Below are positions 49,001 to 60,007 of a stretch of DNA of 64,000 bases, piece by piece (the stretch's first letter is position 1; every line of letters starts with the position of its first letter). The translations under genes and the position numbers were made by a program. The stretch lies in the NCBI GenBank assembly GCA_032358165.1, contig JAALGY010000032.1, positions 1-64,000 of the forward strand, written 5' to 3'. Source of the stretch: Diplosphaera chodatii (Eukaryota > Chlorophyta > Trebouxiophyceae > Prasiolales > Stichococcaceae). The notes beneath the pieces are model-generated. The model saw nothing but the letters and a program-made list of their open reading frames with translations. It was not told where the DNA came from and did not search any database.

Positions 49001-52000
49001 GCGATTGATGGCGGCGACCAGCCAGTCGAACAGGTTGGCGTACAGGGACTTGGCGAGCGCGTCGCGGGACTCAGCAGCCGCAGCGCCGTCCAGCACCTTC
49101 AGGATGGACTCGCCCCGCATCTCCAGCGTCCGCGTCGTCAGCGCGCGCAGCAGCGTGTCCGGCGCCACCTGCGGACACGGCGTCGGTGAGCTCAGGACCA
49201 CATGCCTCAGCTCCCGCATGTCTCTCAGCAGCGCATGCAGCGAAGGGGCTGGCACGTCTGGCGCCACTAGCCTGTGCACTGCAGCGTGAGATGCCTGTGC
49301 AGTGCTCAAGACAGGGTGTTGTAATACCCTGCAGCTGATCCGATGTGAAGCAAAGGTATCTGTCCACCTGTAGCAGCCCTGCAGCGATTTGCAGCTCCTC
49401 TTCTGCCGCCGCTGACGCCAGCACCGCCTCGTCAGCCGCGTCCTGCGCCAGCTCGATGTTGCCGAGATGCAGCACCGCCGCCACCACCGACAGCACCGCT
49501 TCCTGCGGGCACAAGTCGATGCTGGTCAGGTGATGGTGCGGTCACTTGCGCTGACCTGCTTTTGACAGCGCGCCTGGTCTGGCTGGCAGTGCTGCCAGCA
49601 GTAGGACCGCGCCGGTGCACATACCCAGTGATCCTCGGGCTCGAGTCAGTGCAGGGTGTTTCGGCTAGTCCATCTGGGCAACAAAGGCTTGACGCTATTA
49701 AGGTTGCATGAGCCACTGCAGGCTCCCGACCTGCTCGGCAGCGCTCAGACCCACGATGGACATGGCATCCCGCGTGTTGCGCAGCGCCTCGGCCTCGTCC
49801 ACATCAGCCAGCGCCGTCACGTCCGAGCGCAGGTAGCGGAACGCATGCACGCCGCCCTCCAGCCTGCCACACAGCAGAGCCGGCAGCAGCTGTCAGCGCC
49901 ATGGCGTCTGCCGCTGCTGTTATCCCTCCCAGTCTCAAGGCAAAGGACCTGGCCGCTTGAGCAGGCCCTGATGCTGGTGTGCAGCATGGATGCTGCAAGC
50001 ACAGCCACCGCAAGGCATCTATTCGGATTGTGAGCCGTACCGTAGGCGCTTGATGAGGTCTGGGGCCCCGCCACCACACAGCATGTAGAAGATGTGGTAT
50101 GACCGCTCCTGCAGTATACACAGTACCCCAGCTCAGCTGCTGCACTTCAGTAGCTGCTTGGTTGCATATGCTGTGAACATGTAGCAGCTGACTCTATGAA
50201 ACATAAGCCGACTACCGAGCTGCAGATCGATACCAGGCGCAGTCGGCCAACATGCCTTACCTGCGGGTTGACTTGCACGACAAGCGAGCGCTCCAGGAGG
50301 TAGGTCCGGATGAAGGCACCACAGATGCGACCAGTGACGTCGAAGCGCAGCTCCACAAACTTGCCGAAGCGCGAGGAGTTGTCGTTGCGGCTGGTTTTGG
50401 CGTTGCCAAACGCCTCCAGCAGCGGGTTCGACTCCAGCACCTGCAACCGGGGATCTGCAAGCTGTGGCACACCGCAGCAGAGCCAGGCTGTTCAAGTGAT
50501 GGCAGCCCTCTGTGCTGGTTCCCTGATTTTCAACCCCATGCAACTGCACATTGCTGATGTCCGCAAGCAGATGCAGCGGGCGGTTTGTCCGGTTTGTCCT
50601 AAACCCTAAACCCTAAACAGCGTACCTGCTCCTCGATGGGGGCCGCGTCGCCGTGGTCGCTGAACCGCGCGAAAGCATTCTTCGGCCTGGCCGCCTCGTC
50701 CTCCTCTGCGCCAGGCCCCCCTGCAGCGGCGGCCTTGCTGCCAGCCCGCCCCGCCAGGTACTGCATGACCTGCTCATGCACAAGAGCAGTACACACAGTG
50801 AGCCGATAGGTATGGTGGCCGCTCCTGCACAGACTTCTGCAGGCAGAGCGTTCATGCTGAGTCCTTCACACAGCGTATGCGGTTGGTGATTCGTGCCACA
50901 TACAGCAATGCCAGCGCCAGCTTCGGGTTGCCAGAGATGATTACAGCAGCAACGCAGCAACGTTGTGACATGTGCTGCACAGCCGCCCGCCAGCATTGAC
51001 AGCAACCTCGAGAGGGGCGCGCACCATCTTCGCAGACTCGGTCTTGCCGGCACCAGACTCTCCTGAAATGAGGATCGCCTGCCGCTGCTCGTCGATCATC
51101 ATGTTTGAGAACGCCTGTGCACATGGGAAACCCATAGGACTTCTGTGGCAGTTCCACTGGCGATGTCACTCTGCTGACCGCAGCTAGCTCAGCCGCCTAA
51201 TACCACAGCATTGCACTTAGCGGTCAGCCCAGATGGGAACCAGCCACTACCTGCTCCGCGATGGCGTACACGTGCGGCGACAGCTCCCCCAGGATCTTGC
51301 CCCGATACTGCGCCCGCATGCGGCTGCCGTACAGGTGGCGGAAGCGCTTGTGGGGGTTCACCTGCAGACGCAGGCAGCGGCGCTCAGTAGGTCCGCAGAG
51401 TGAGCTAATATCAGCTGCATGTGGGCTGACGTCGTCTCAGCTGGCACACTGCAGGTCGCTGTGGAGCCACTGCAGCAAGGCTCACCGCGATGAGGATGTT
51501 GGAGCTGTAGGTGTAGATCATGTCCAGGCCGTACCGCACGCGCAGCGTCTGCAGGATCCTGCAGACCCATGAGGCGACAGCCCATCAGGGCTTGGGGCAG
51601 GTCGCAAGCACACTGGATGCCACATGCGCAGTCACAGATGGCAGTGCTTGAGATGAAACGTTGAAAGTGCTGGGGGCAGCTGCTGCCGGCGCACCCCGCC
51701 TCGTGCAGGTAGTCCGACTTGACCAGGTCGTCCAGCGTGTCGTCGCGCTCGTTGACCAGGTGGCACGCCGCCAGCGCGACCGCCGCCGCCCAGCCGTCCT
51801 CCGCCACCACCTCCAGCGACTGGCCGCCCGCCGCGCCCGCGCCATCTGCGGCACAGCGGCCGGCAGCATATGTGCTGATATGCAGTGTTTCACCACAGCG
51901 CGCTGGGAGTGAAACTGCTCCCAGTGCCTCCTCAGCACTGCCCGCTGCGCTGGTTGCCAGATATGCTGTCAGCTGCTCGGCCTTGCTGACACCATGTGCA

Positions 52001-52668
52001 TCCAAGTGGGGGCGGCCACGCTCAATCATGCACCGACGTTTCGTGGCTGGCTCTCTGGAGTGCATCTGCCCCTATGTCCGCACCCTGACAGGGCGGTGCA
52101 GTGAAGGCTGCCCCGCTGCAGCGTTCACACCCTGTGCACGGCCCCCTCTACTGCAGTGCGGGCCTCTATCACAGCGCAACACATTCAGCGTGCGTCTGCT
52201 GACGGTGCAGGCATCACAGGAGGTCACAAGGGTAGGCTCACCCGACAGGATCCTGGAGACCGTCCCTCTGGCCCACCCCTTGGCTGTGCGGGCGGCGGGG
52301 TTGGAGGCGGTCGGGATCCACACCTCAGCCCCCACCTGCAGCGCGAGGGTGGCAACCGCTGCTTTCACGGTGGAAAAACTGCTGTTAACCCACTGCGGGG
52401 CCCCACGGTTACGCCAGGCCGTGGCAGCTGGCAAGCAAAGCACTCTGGGGGGCGCTGCCACGCTGCTGCAGTGCCTCAACCACGACAGCTGCCGCTGCAC
52501 TGACGGCACATGCCAGGGTGCAGTGGACACAACGGAGGCTTGCGGGAACCAGGAGCTTGGCGAGCTGTGTGCATCAGGCCTATCAGGTGGCACAAAGCGA
52601 CATGGCACCTGCAGCGGCACCAGCTCATCCCCCGGCACCGCCGCCACGAGCTGGGTGTCAGCCGCCAT
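39097..52668 (-). CDS. Class XI (plant-type) myosin heavy chain
   Basis: Actin motor for organelle and vesicle transport, complete with about 40 exons. The start ATG is at 52666-52668 ([20 protein letters not shown]); the SH3-like N-terminal domain follows (VGAEVWIP, 52242-52335). Motor landmarks: SDYLHEAG (about 51710), [11 protein letters not shown] (about 51490), P-loop [13 protein letters not shown] (about 51010-51070), switch [16 protein letters not shown] (about 50340-50400), switch [10 protein letters not shown] (about 48790-48820), and converter end [13 protein letters not shown] (about 46335). The neck has about five IQ-like units in exons 46088-46201, about 45735-45850 and 45331-45501. 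Coiled-coil exons run from about 45.16 to 42.9 kb. The tail carries a DIL domain ([16 protein letters not shown] about 42060-42110; [13 protein letters not shown] about 40750-40790). It ends RPEFEFLL with a TAG at 39097-39099, like plant myosin XI tails. No lesions were seen and the phases checked agree. The IQ count is slightly below the usual six. Confidence 0.93.
46011..46053. repeat. AGC/CAG microsatellite in a myosin intron
   Basis: About 13 consecutive CAG triplets on the plus strand, in the intron between the first IQ exon (ending near 46088) and the next neck exon (starting near 45850). It is not translated in the myosin model: the preceding exon ends cleanly at VVIQ with a GTGATC donor. 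It creates misleading Ser- or Gln-rich open frames on both strands. Confidence 0.9.
50601..50621. repeat. Interstitial plant-type telomere repeat (CCCTAAA)n
   Basis: Nearly three tandem CCCTAAA units sit in the myosin intron between the exon ending in EEQ (50632) and the exon beginning [12 protein letters not shown] (near 50440). CCCTAAA is the complement of the TTTAGGG telomere repeat of plants and many green algae. It also contains the plant telo-box (AAACCCTAA). It is immediately preceded by a doubled GGTTTGTCC phrase. It could be a scar of telomerase-aided break repair, a chance expansion, or a regulatory telo-box; its length does not distinguish these. Confidence 0.85.
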
Positions 52669-53681
52669 GCCCAGCGGCTGCTGCAGCACCGTGCACTGTC
52701 ACCGGCAACGCAGCATGTGCAGGCTAGCGGGCCAGCTGCGGCAGCTGGCGCAGCGTAGTCCAATGTCTGCGGCAGTGCTGCACCCGGTCACCGGGCGCTG
52801 ATCAGGGTCAGGCCTGCAGCAGGTCTGCACCGGGTGTGTTCTGGTGTCAGACAGCGTACATCTAGACCACCACTGCTTTGCTGCCCCTAGCTGAACAATA
52901 CCGAAGGAGTCCTGATCTTACGATGGTTTGGCAACGTGCACGCACTACCATCCTTTCAACACGCTTGCTGTGATCTGGGAGATACGCCATGCCTGCAGAG
53001 GACCGCAAGCTGCACGTGGCAAAGTTCTAAGCTTTGCAGGCAAGATCAGTAGGTGACTCAGGGCAAAGCAGAGTGCACTGCCGAACGCTGCGCGGACCAG
53101 CCACGTGATCACAACGAGAAGCAAACTATATATATATTCAATGCAACGCGCAATGGGATGTGCTGAAGGCGTTGCACTGAGTGGCTGATCTCTGCCAAAC
53201 TGGGCGATCTGCCAGCTGGCCCGCAGCTGTGCCGCCGCTGGCGCGTTGCAACAACCCTCATGCTAGATGAATCACAGCACGGGCACCAAATGACGCAGCA
53301 CCACGACATCTTGCAGGTCTGTTCTGAGAACACTGTATACTCATGCAGCCCCACATCTGGTGACGTGCATGTCTATGTGCAATGTACGAAATGAAGCTAC
53401 AAAGGAGGAGCTGGCGGTCACCATGTGTGGCTAGCCATCAACCTGACAGCACCGTTTGTTCACCTACTTCTGGACGGGTGGTGGCCCTGCCTCAGCCTCG
53501 CTTCTGATGCAGGTCCAGCCAGCGCCAAACCTGCCAGCCCTTCTCTGATGGGTGCTGATCAGGGTCCGCCTGCCAAGGCAGGCAGATGTGGACGGTCATG
53601 ATGATGGAGTCAGCGCTCAGCGCTGAGCGACAGGCACGCAACACGTCGTGAGGGCGCCCGCCAGAAGCTGGAGCAGTGCTG
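52669..53681. other. Interval upstream of the myosin start
   Basis: About 1 kb between the myosin start codon and the stop codon of the next minus-strand gene. It should contain the myosin promoter/5' UTR and the 3' UTR of the small mitochondrial protein gene. I see no exon with family or splice support. A short TATATATAT tract lies near 53127-53135 on the plus strand, about 0.46 kb upstream of the start codon. It is a weak TATA-like candidate that I cannot assign. Confidence 0.45.
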
Positions 53682-54383
53682 TCACGGCAGACTGAAAGTG
53701 TCTTTCAGCGGGGTGCTGACCGGGACGGAGGCGGGGATGTCGGTGCGGCGGTACAGGTGCCACCAGACGACGTAGGCTGGGATGCCCGCACCCGCCCCCA
53801 GAACGGTCAGCACCCCTGCGGCCACCTTGATGCGCCGGAAGCGCATCTGCCATGTGAACACTATCTGACTCCTCTCAAAAGCCATTGACAAGAGGCCACA
53901 GCACATTTGCTGCTGATACATACAGATCAGCACCAACACGATCAGCTGCACTCAGGCATGCTGCAGATGGCCTGTGAGTGGAAATCAATACAGCAGCCGC
54001 AAATAAAGCTCATTATATAAGTATATCGACCCATAACGGTGTTCTTGTTGTGCATGTTGCTGCACACCTGGTCAATGGTGTACATGTGCTTCGCGTGCAG
54101 GTAGTCCTCGTCTGCATTGTGATGACACTTGACCATCTGAGCTTTCACTGCATGCGATGGGTCCGATGGCTGGTGTGTCTCTTCCAGCATCGTATCGCAG
54201 CCGTCACATAGCAGTCATGATCTGAGGCAAAACGTCACATGTGCGCTGGCCGACCGGGTGCCCGGGCGGCGGATGTCCAGCGGCGGCGGACTGCATGGCA
54301 GGAGTGCCAGGATGCAACGCCCGCTGCTGCAACCCTGCTGCGCGGCAGGAAGCGGCTGCGCTGCCACCGCGGCGCAGTAACAT
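53682..54383 (-). CDS. Small single-pass protein with mitochondrial presequence (possibly COX7C-like)
   Basis: Three exons whose phases fit exactly: 54239-54383, 54068-54111 and 53682-53846, giving about 117 residues. Exon 1 starts MLLRRGGSAAASCRAAGLQQ, an Arg/Ser/Ala-rich, acid-free leader typical of mitochondrial import. Exon 2 encodes YEDYLHAKHMYTIDQ (its first codon is split across the junction). Exon 3 begins MRFRRIKVAAGVLTVLGAGA, continues into one hydrophobic helix (IPAYVVWWHLYRR), and ends in a hydrophilic DTFSLP tail with TGA at 53682-53684. A short matrix leader, a basic HxxHMY-like stretch, then a Gly-rich helix with a following Pro resembles small subunits of cytochrome c oxidase such as subunit 7c. 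That is a shape-based guess rather than a firm match. It is divergent from the plus-strand gene at 55.2 kb. Confidence 0.7.
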
Positions 54384-55223
54384 CGTGGTGCATGCCACCA
54401 TCGACGTCATCTGCGTGCAGATCAAGATGCTAATGTATGCAGGATTATGATGCGGCTGGACACCAACAAGCTGCATCTGCAGCATGCTGCACATTCTCTT
54501 GCCACTTGGTGGCACACCAGCCGTCCAGTAGTTGTGAGGTGCGATGGTGTGTGCTGGTGACTTGCCTCTTGTCTGACGCTATTGAGGCATGCAGCCGTGC
54601 TGCTGCACAACAAGATTCGGGGCATGCAGCTCCTTCTGCTGTGCATTGCCACGATGGTGCATGATGAGCTGCTGTGAGCAGACTGCCTTCGTAGGGCCGC
54701 CATAGTTAGCAGTGGCGGCCGATCTCGGTGGGGCCGAAGCTTGGCCACAGAAGCCACCCTGTCTAGTTCAAAATTTCTGTCGCTCTGTTTGCACGCGCCG
54801 GCAGATCTGGCAGGCAGCATTGGCGGGGTTCACGTCGCCTTCGGTGGGGCAGTCTGCGGCTGGGAAGCTTGCGTTTGCCTGTTGCATGTGGTGAGCAGCC
54901 CCTGCATTCACGTTGGCATAGGAGACTCGCATCGCCAGGTGGTGCACAACATTGTCAATAGTTTTCGCAACCGTCTTGACGCCAGCTTGCCAGCGTCGGG
55001 CTGTACTCTCACGGCTGAAGGTCAGCTGCAGCCGTGCTTGAGTCACAGCCATCAGCACCACAGAGCAGTCAGCCTGACAGCTCCTCACTTAGCGTTGCCG
55101 CATGCGGCGACACTGACAGGCCGTCAAACCTTACTGGTGGCTGCTGTCAGCGCCCGCTGCTGGCATACAACTGCTTCTGACTACTGCCGGCGCGGGTGCT
55201 GAAGTGTCTGGCTCTCCCGCGGC
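54384..55223. promoter_or_regulatory. Divergent intergenic region (shared promoter candidate)
   Basis: 840 bases separate the start codons of the minus-strand mitochondrial protein gene (54383) and the plus-strand membrane protein gene (55224), so both promoters must lie here. I see no conserved box I could name. Short open frames over 54422-54820 (minus) and 54741-55202 (plus) have neither splice consistency nor family resemblance and are treated as non-coding. The call rests on gene orientation only. Confidence 0.45.
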
Positions 55224-56140
55224 ATGAAGCTGCTGGCAAGGTGGACGTTGCTGCAGCGCGGCGTCAGCCGCCGCGCCGGCGCCGGGATCTGGACGTGCTT
55301 GGCGGTGTCGGCGCTGCTGGTGCTCTGCATTGGCGGCGTGTGCGTGCGCACCATGCGCCGCAACCACCCATTCTACCCAAAGGCAAGCCGCATTTGATGG
55401 CGGCGGTGTGGACCACCTCAAGTGCTGCCATGTGCTTCTCAACCACCGTAGGCTCGCAGGATCAGTCTGTCAGCAGGCGTCTGATGTACTGCAACCCAAC
55501 GCTGCAGGTGGCATGGAATCACTTTGGGATGTCAATACCGCGGCAGGCGGCAGGCGCAGCAGATCCTGCCCTGCAGCCCCAGCAACAGCAGCAGGCTGAG
55601 GCGACACCAGCGGCAGCATCTGATGGCGGCAGCTCCACCAGAACCAAGGCGTCAGCGCATGGTGACGCACGGCAACCGGAAGCGCAGGCGGCAGCTGCAG
55701 CCGCAGCCCAGCAGCCTGTTGTCGCGCCTGCGCTTGACACCAACGCGCCGCAGCTGGAGACGGCCGTCCAGCAGGCTGGCCTCCGCGGGCAGGCGGCTGG
55801 CAGCGCTGCTGGGACGACGGCAGCAGAGCGCAGTGTAGGCGGCACGGCTGACGGGGCAGCATCAGGCACCGCAGCAGCATCGGTTGATGCAGCCGCGCCG
55901 GCGGAGGCAGCAGCCAGCGTCGGCGCTGCAGACGGCAGCACAGCAGGCTCCACAGATGCCGCGAGCAGTACCGCTGCAGCAAGTGCGCCGGCAGCTTCGC
56001 AGCTGGCTGCGGCTTCTGTGGCTGTGGCAGATATAGGGGACGCCCCAGTCCCCGACCTTCTGGATCAGGTGCGCTGCCCTCAGCACAGACTCATGCTGCT
56101 GCCATTCCTCGGATATCCACAGTGGCGTCAGTGGAAGTGA
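55224..56140 (+). CDS. Single-pass membrane protein with Ala/Ser/Thr-rich tail (unknown function)
   Basis: The only supported plus-strand gene. Exon 1 (55224-55382, exactly 53 codons) starts MKLLARWTLLQRGVSRRAGA, contains one hydrophobic helix (WTCLAVSALLVLCIGGVCV), and ends RRNHPFYPK at an AG|GCAAGC donor, so the intron would be of the minor GC-AG class. Exon 2 opens after a CTGCAG acceptor at 55508 with VAWNHFGMSIPRQAAG. It continues in the same phase through about 170 residues of low-complexity Ala, Gln, Ser, Thr and Gly, and ends QWRQWK with TGA at 56138-56140. A GTGCGC donor near 56068 could instead splice out the last 24 codons. The Arg-rich start suggests mitochondrial or secretory targeting with the tail exposed; I do not recognise the family. 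The total is about 263 residues. Confidence 0.55.
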
Positions 56141-56716
56141 CTGCCTGTGCTGCACTCTTGCAGGCCTGAAGGGCCTATGGTGGCAGCATTCTGTTCTTCG
56201 GCAGTTTCGGCACTGTGGGATCCTTCGGTCATGCCGCAGCTGCATGACACTGCAAATCAATGCCAGGGCAGTGAACGCCAGACAGGGGGGGCTTCAATGA
56301 ATCAATTGTCAGCTTGCTATTGCAGGTGGTTATAGATCGGATATTTGGTTTTGCAACAGAGAGTAACTGTGGCCTGAGCGGAGGTTTGGCCTCTTGAGAA
56401 TGCAGTGATGTAGCGGTCATGTCGTGAACGGATGGCAAGTATCTATGCTGTTACAGAGTAGAGACCTGTAAAGCAACAAGCTATGCGAATCGGCACAGCA
56501 ACTAATCGTCGTCATCAAAATTTGTCTAAACGACATTCTTGTATGCCTCATCTGCTCATGATGTATCGACTTGGGGTGTCCCCAATGCCGAGCAGGATAC
56601 TGCTGCACCCTGTCATATGCAGTGGTGCTGATTTCTCATGAAACGAACCCACTACGTGGCTGATCATCAGAGGCCGGACTACCCTTCAGCATACCGTGGA
56701 GGTAAGTGTTGTGTCT
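56141..56716. other. Convergent 3' intergenic interval
   Basis: About 575 bases between the stop codons of two genes facing each other (plus-strand gene ending at 56140, minus-strand LEA-like gene ending at 56717). It is noticeably more AT-rich than the surrounding exons, as expected for 3' UTRs and terminators. No exon, repeat or RNA gene is visible. Confidence 0.55.
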
Positions 56717-59700
56717 TCAGGCCTCCAGAGCAGAGCCGTCCCGCAGGGCAGCCTCGCCGAAGGGGTTGAAGGATGCAGGCGATGTGATGGCGTTCTTGAA
56801 TGTCTGCCCCACGTTGACCTGCAGGCCGGAGGCGGCGCCGCTGGAGCCCACCGGCTTCGTGCTGATGTCGCCGCCGCCCTGTCACAGTCAAACAGCACCC
56901 CGTCAACCAAGTGCTTGGATGTGACCTGCATCCGCACTGCACTAAGTACAGGGCTGGACGACCTGCCCGGTGCCAATTGCTTGCCCCAGGCTCGCCTCAG
57001 GGCCGCAGAGCACGTATACATGTACCAGTTCATCAGCAGACCTGGTTCCATGGGACACGGGGTTTGCCTCACCTGCTTCAGGCCGCCGAGCGCGTTCTTG
57101 GCATCGCCGACGGCGCCCTGCAGCGGTCCATCACCGGAGCCGGCGGCGTCCTTGGCAGCGCCCGTCGCTTTGTCAGCCACGCCCTGGGCCTAGCGAGTTT
57201 GCAGAGCAGCGATGTGATACATGCGTGAGAAAGGTGGCTTATCGTGACCAGTCGGTGGCTCAGTTGGCAGCACTGAGGTGTGAGCCACAAGGCAAATTTA
57301 AACAGCAGCAGAGGCTCTCTTGTTGATGCACTTGTCTATTTGAACACTTTACATAGGGTCGAAAGCAGGGCGGCTGTCAGCAACAAGTGAAGCGCACCTG
57401 GTCAGCCGCGCCACCGAACGATGGCAGGTTGCCACCAGTCACCGCGTCAGCGCCCTGCAGCAGGATCAGGCTGCGTCAGCGACTTGCACATGAAATGGCC
57501 GGCCGAGTGGCTGGTCCCCACACCACTTGTAAACCAGCCGATGCTGTGCACAGGCCAGACCACGCTGTACCAGTCTTCTTGTGACATATGCTGCTGGGCT
57601 CCACAGGTAGCTACCAGACTTCCGCACCTTGCTGAAGAGGCCACCCAGAGCGTCAGCTCCCGGGCGGTCCATGCCGTCAGACTTGCTGGCGTTGGCGCGC
57701 TCCTGCGTCTCGTTGCTGGCCTTGGCCTGCGCATGAGGACAACACTGTCGGTCAGGCAGCGCTCGGTCCTACATGCAACTCGGCCAGCATACACGCCGCC
57801 ATGGCAGAATGGGCATACGAGTCCGTAGCGGGTGGCATGCGCTGTGTGCCCAGCGCACCTTGTCCTGCAGCTTGACGGGGAAGTCGACATTCCTCTGCAG
57901 GGCGCTGCCGCTGAAGCCCACCGGCTTGGTGCTGATGTCACTGCCACCCTGCCGTCAGTGCAGCACACAGTCAGTCATGCATCATGCTGATGGCAATGTT
58001 CAACCCCACAACATGTGGGATGTGCATCGGATGCAGCACAGCAGACACCGGGCGCTGCAGATGCGACACCAGGGAGGCCTCCGTCAATTTCTGCAGCAAC
58101 GTGATGATGATGGGGGGCTCACCTGCTTCAGGCCACCAAGCGCGCTCTTGGCATCGCCAAGAGCACCCTGCAGTGGTCCATCGCCGGAGCCTGCGGCACC
58201 CTTGGCAGCGCCTGCTGCCTTGTCAGCCACGCCCTGAGCCTGCGACAGGGGCTAGCCATTGGGTGTTGTCCTGCCCTTGTTGAGGAAGCTGTCCAGGCGT
58301 TACACACAAAGGATCCCAGCACGAAGGATCCCAGCCAGCAGACACGCAGCTTATCGTGAATTGGGTGCCAGAGGCACAGCTGTTTGTCAGACAGCAGCAT
58401 ATCTTTGAAAGTGGTCAACTCATGCACATAGGCAATCATGCTATTCGTTTCAGGGTTTGACATCACAAGAACGTAGACAATCATAGTGGCAGTAGTGATG
58501 AGGGCACCTGGTCAGCTGCGCCACCAAACGATGGCAGGTTGCCGCTGGTCACTGCATCAGCACCCTGCAACAGGACCAGACTGGGTCAGCGACAAATGCG
58601 GCAGCTACACTGTTGCAGCAACCGATCAGCAGGATGCAGCTGCACTTCTCAAATGATGGCAAAGTTTCTTCGTGCTGTGCAGACAGCATGGATGCTGCCC
58701 TCATGACAGTGTCCTTCCGGACCATAGCTGGATCAGTTTTAAGGTGCCGCACCTTGTTAAAGAGGCCACCCAGAGCGTCAGCTCCCGGGCGGTCCATGCC
58801 ATCGGAGTTGCTGGCGTTGGCACGCTCCTGCGTCTCGTTGCTGGCCTTGGCCTGCGCGTGAGCGGACCACCTCCATCTGCAAATGCCTCTTGGGGAGGGG
58901 TGTGCAGTACATTTGACTGCCGTAAGCGCTGCACTTTGGCCCGGCATGCACACTGCCAGATCATGATGCCAGTTGCACAGCAGCAGAAGGTACCCTGGAG
59001 CAGCTGCACACCTTATCCTGCAGCTTGACGGGGAAGTCGACGTTCCTCTGCAGGGCGCTGCCGCTGAAACCCACCGGCTTGGTGCTGATGTCACCGCCGC
59101 CCTGCCATCAGCGCAGACCCAGTCAGTCGTACAGCATGCGGATGAAGCTTTCAAACCCAAAACCCTAAACATGGGAGTGTGCATTGGATGCAACGTAGAA
59201 GCAGTGACGGGGGCGCTCCAGGTGTGATGCCAGGGAGAATGGCAGGGAGGCCGCCACCCAATTCCAGATCAACGCTGATGGGCTCACCTGCTTCAGGCCG
59301 CCGAGCGCGTTCTTCGCATCGCCAACAGCACCCTGCAGCGGTCCATCGCCAGAGCCCGCGGCATCCTTGGCAGCACCCGCCGCCTTGTCAGCCACGCCCT
59401 GGGCCTGCGAAACGGGCAAAGCACTGAATGCCATACTTGATCGTTCGAAAAAAACTGCCCAAGTGTCACATGCAACAGATGCCAGCCAGCAAAAACCCCA
59501 CTTCCTCATTTTGCACTAGGTGCCAGAGGCACGGCTCCTCGACAGAGCAGCACGTAAGTTTACATGTGGTTGACACATGCTCACAGGCAGACGTGCTTTC
59601 TTTACAAGGTTCCACTGCCTTCAAAACGTAGCACAACAAGTGGCGATAGTAATGAATGGCACCTGGTCAGCTGCGCCACCAAATGACGGCAGATTGCCGC

Positions 59701-60007
59701 TAGTCACTGCATCAGCACCCTGCAGCAGGACCAGACTGGGTCAGCCACAAACGCGGCAGCTACACGGTTGCAGCAGCCAATCAGCAGGACGCAGCTGCAC
59801 TTCTCAACTAATGGCGAAGCTCCTTCGTGCTGTGCAAACAGTATGGATGCTGCCTTCATGACAGTGTCCTTCCAGACCATAGCTGGAAGCGTGTCAAGGT
59901 ACCGCACCTTGCTGAAGAAGCCGCCCAGGGCGTCGGCACCCGGGCGGTCCATGCCGTCGGACTTGCTGGCGTTGGCGCGCTCCTGCGTCTCGTTGCTGGC
60001 CTTGGCC
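56717..60007 (-). repeat. Tandem array of A-S-L-P exon units (~1.1 kb each, three copies)
   Basis: Genomic units of four exons plus introns. Unit 1: A 59907-60007, S 59661-59717, L about 59290-59405, P about 59014-59102. Unit 2: A about 58752-58850, S about 58507-58566, L about 58122-58241, P about 57861-57950. Unit 3: A about 57628-57726, S about 57399-57455, L about 57072-57191, terminal P 56717-56878. The S exons are about 1155 and 1110 bases apart. The intron between A and S is strongly conserved between units 1 and 2 (compare 59720-59890 with 58565-58740), so the duplication or gene conversion there is recent. Confidence 0.85.

Noticed and set aside
51719..52801. Long plus-strand open frame of about 360 codons over the myosin 5' end
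   Set aside because: It is antisense to the SH3-like exon, the first motor exon and introns of the myosin gene, has low-complexity Ser/Ala composition and no family resemblance. It is a shadow of GC-rich minus-strand coding.
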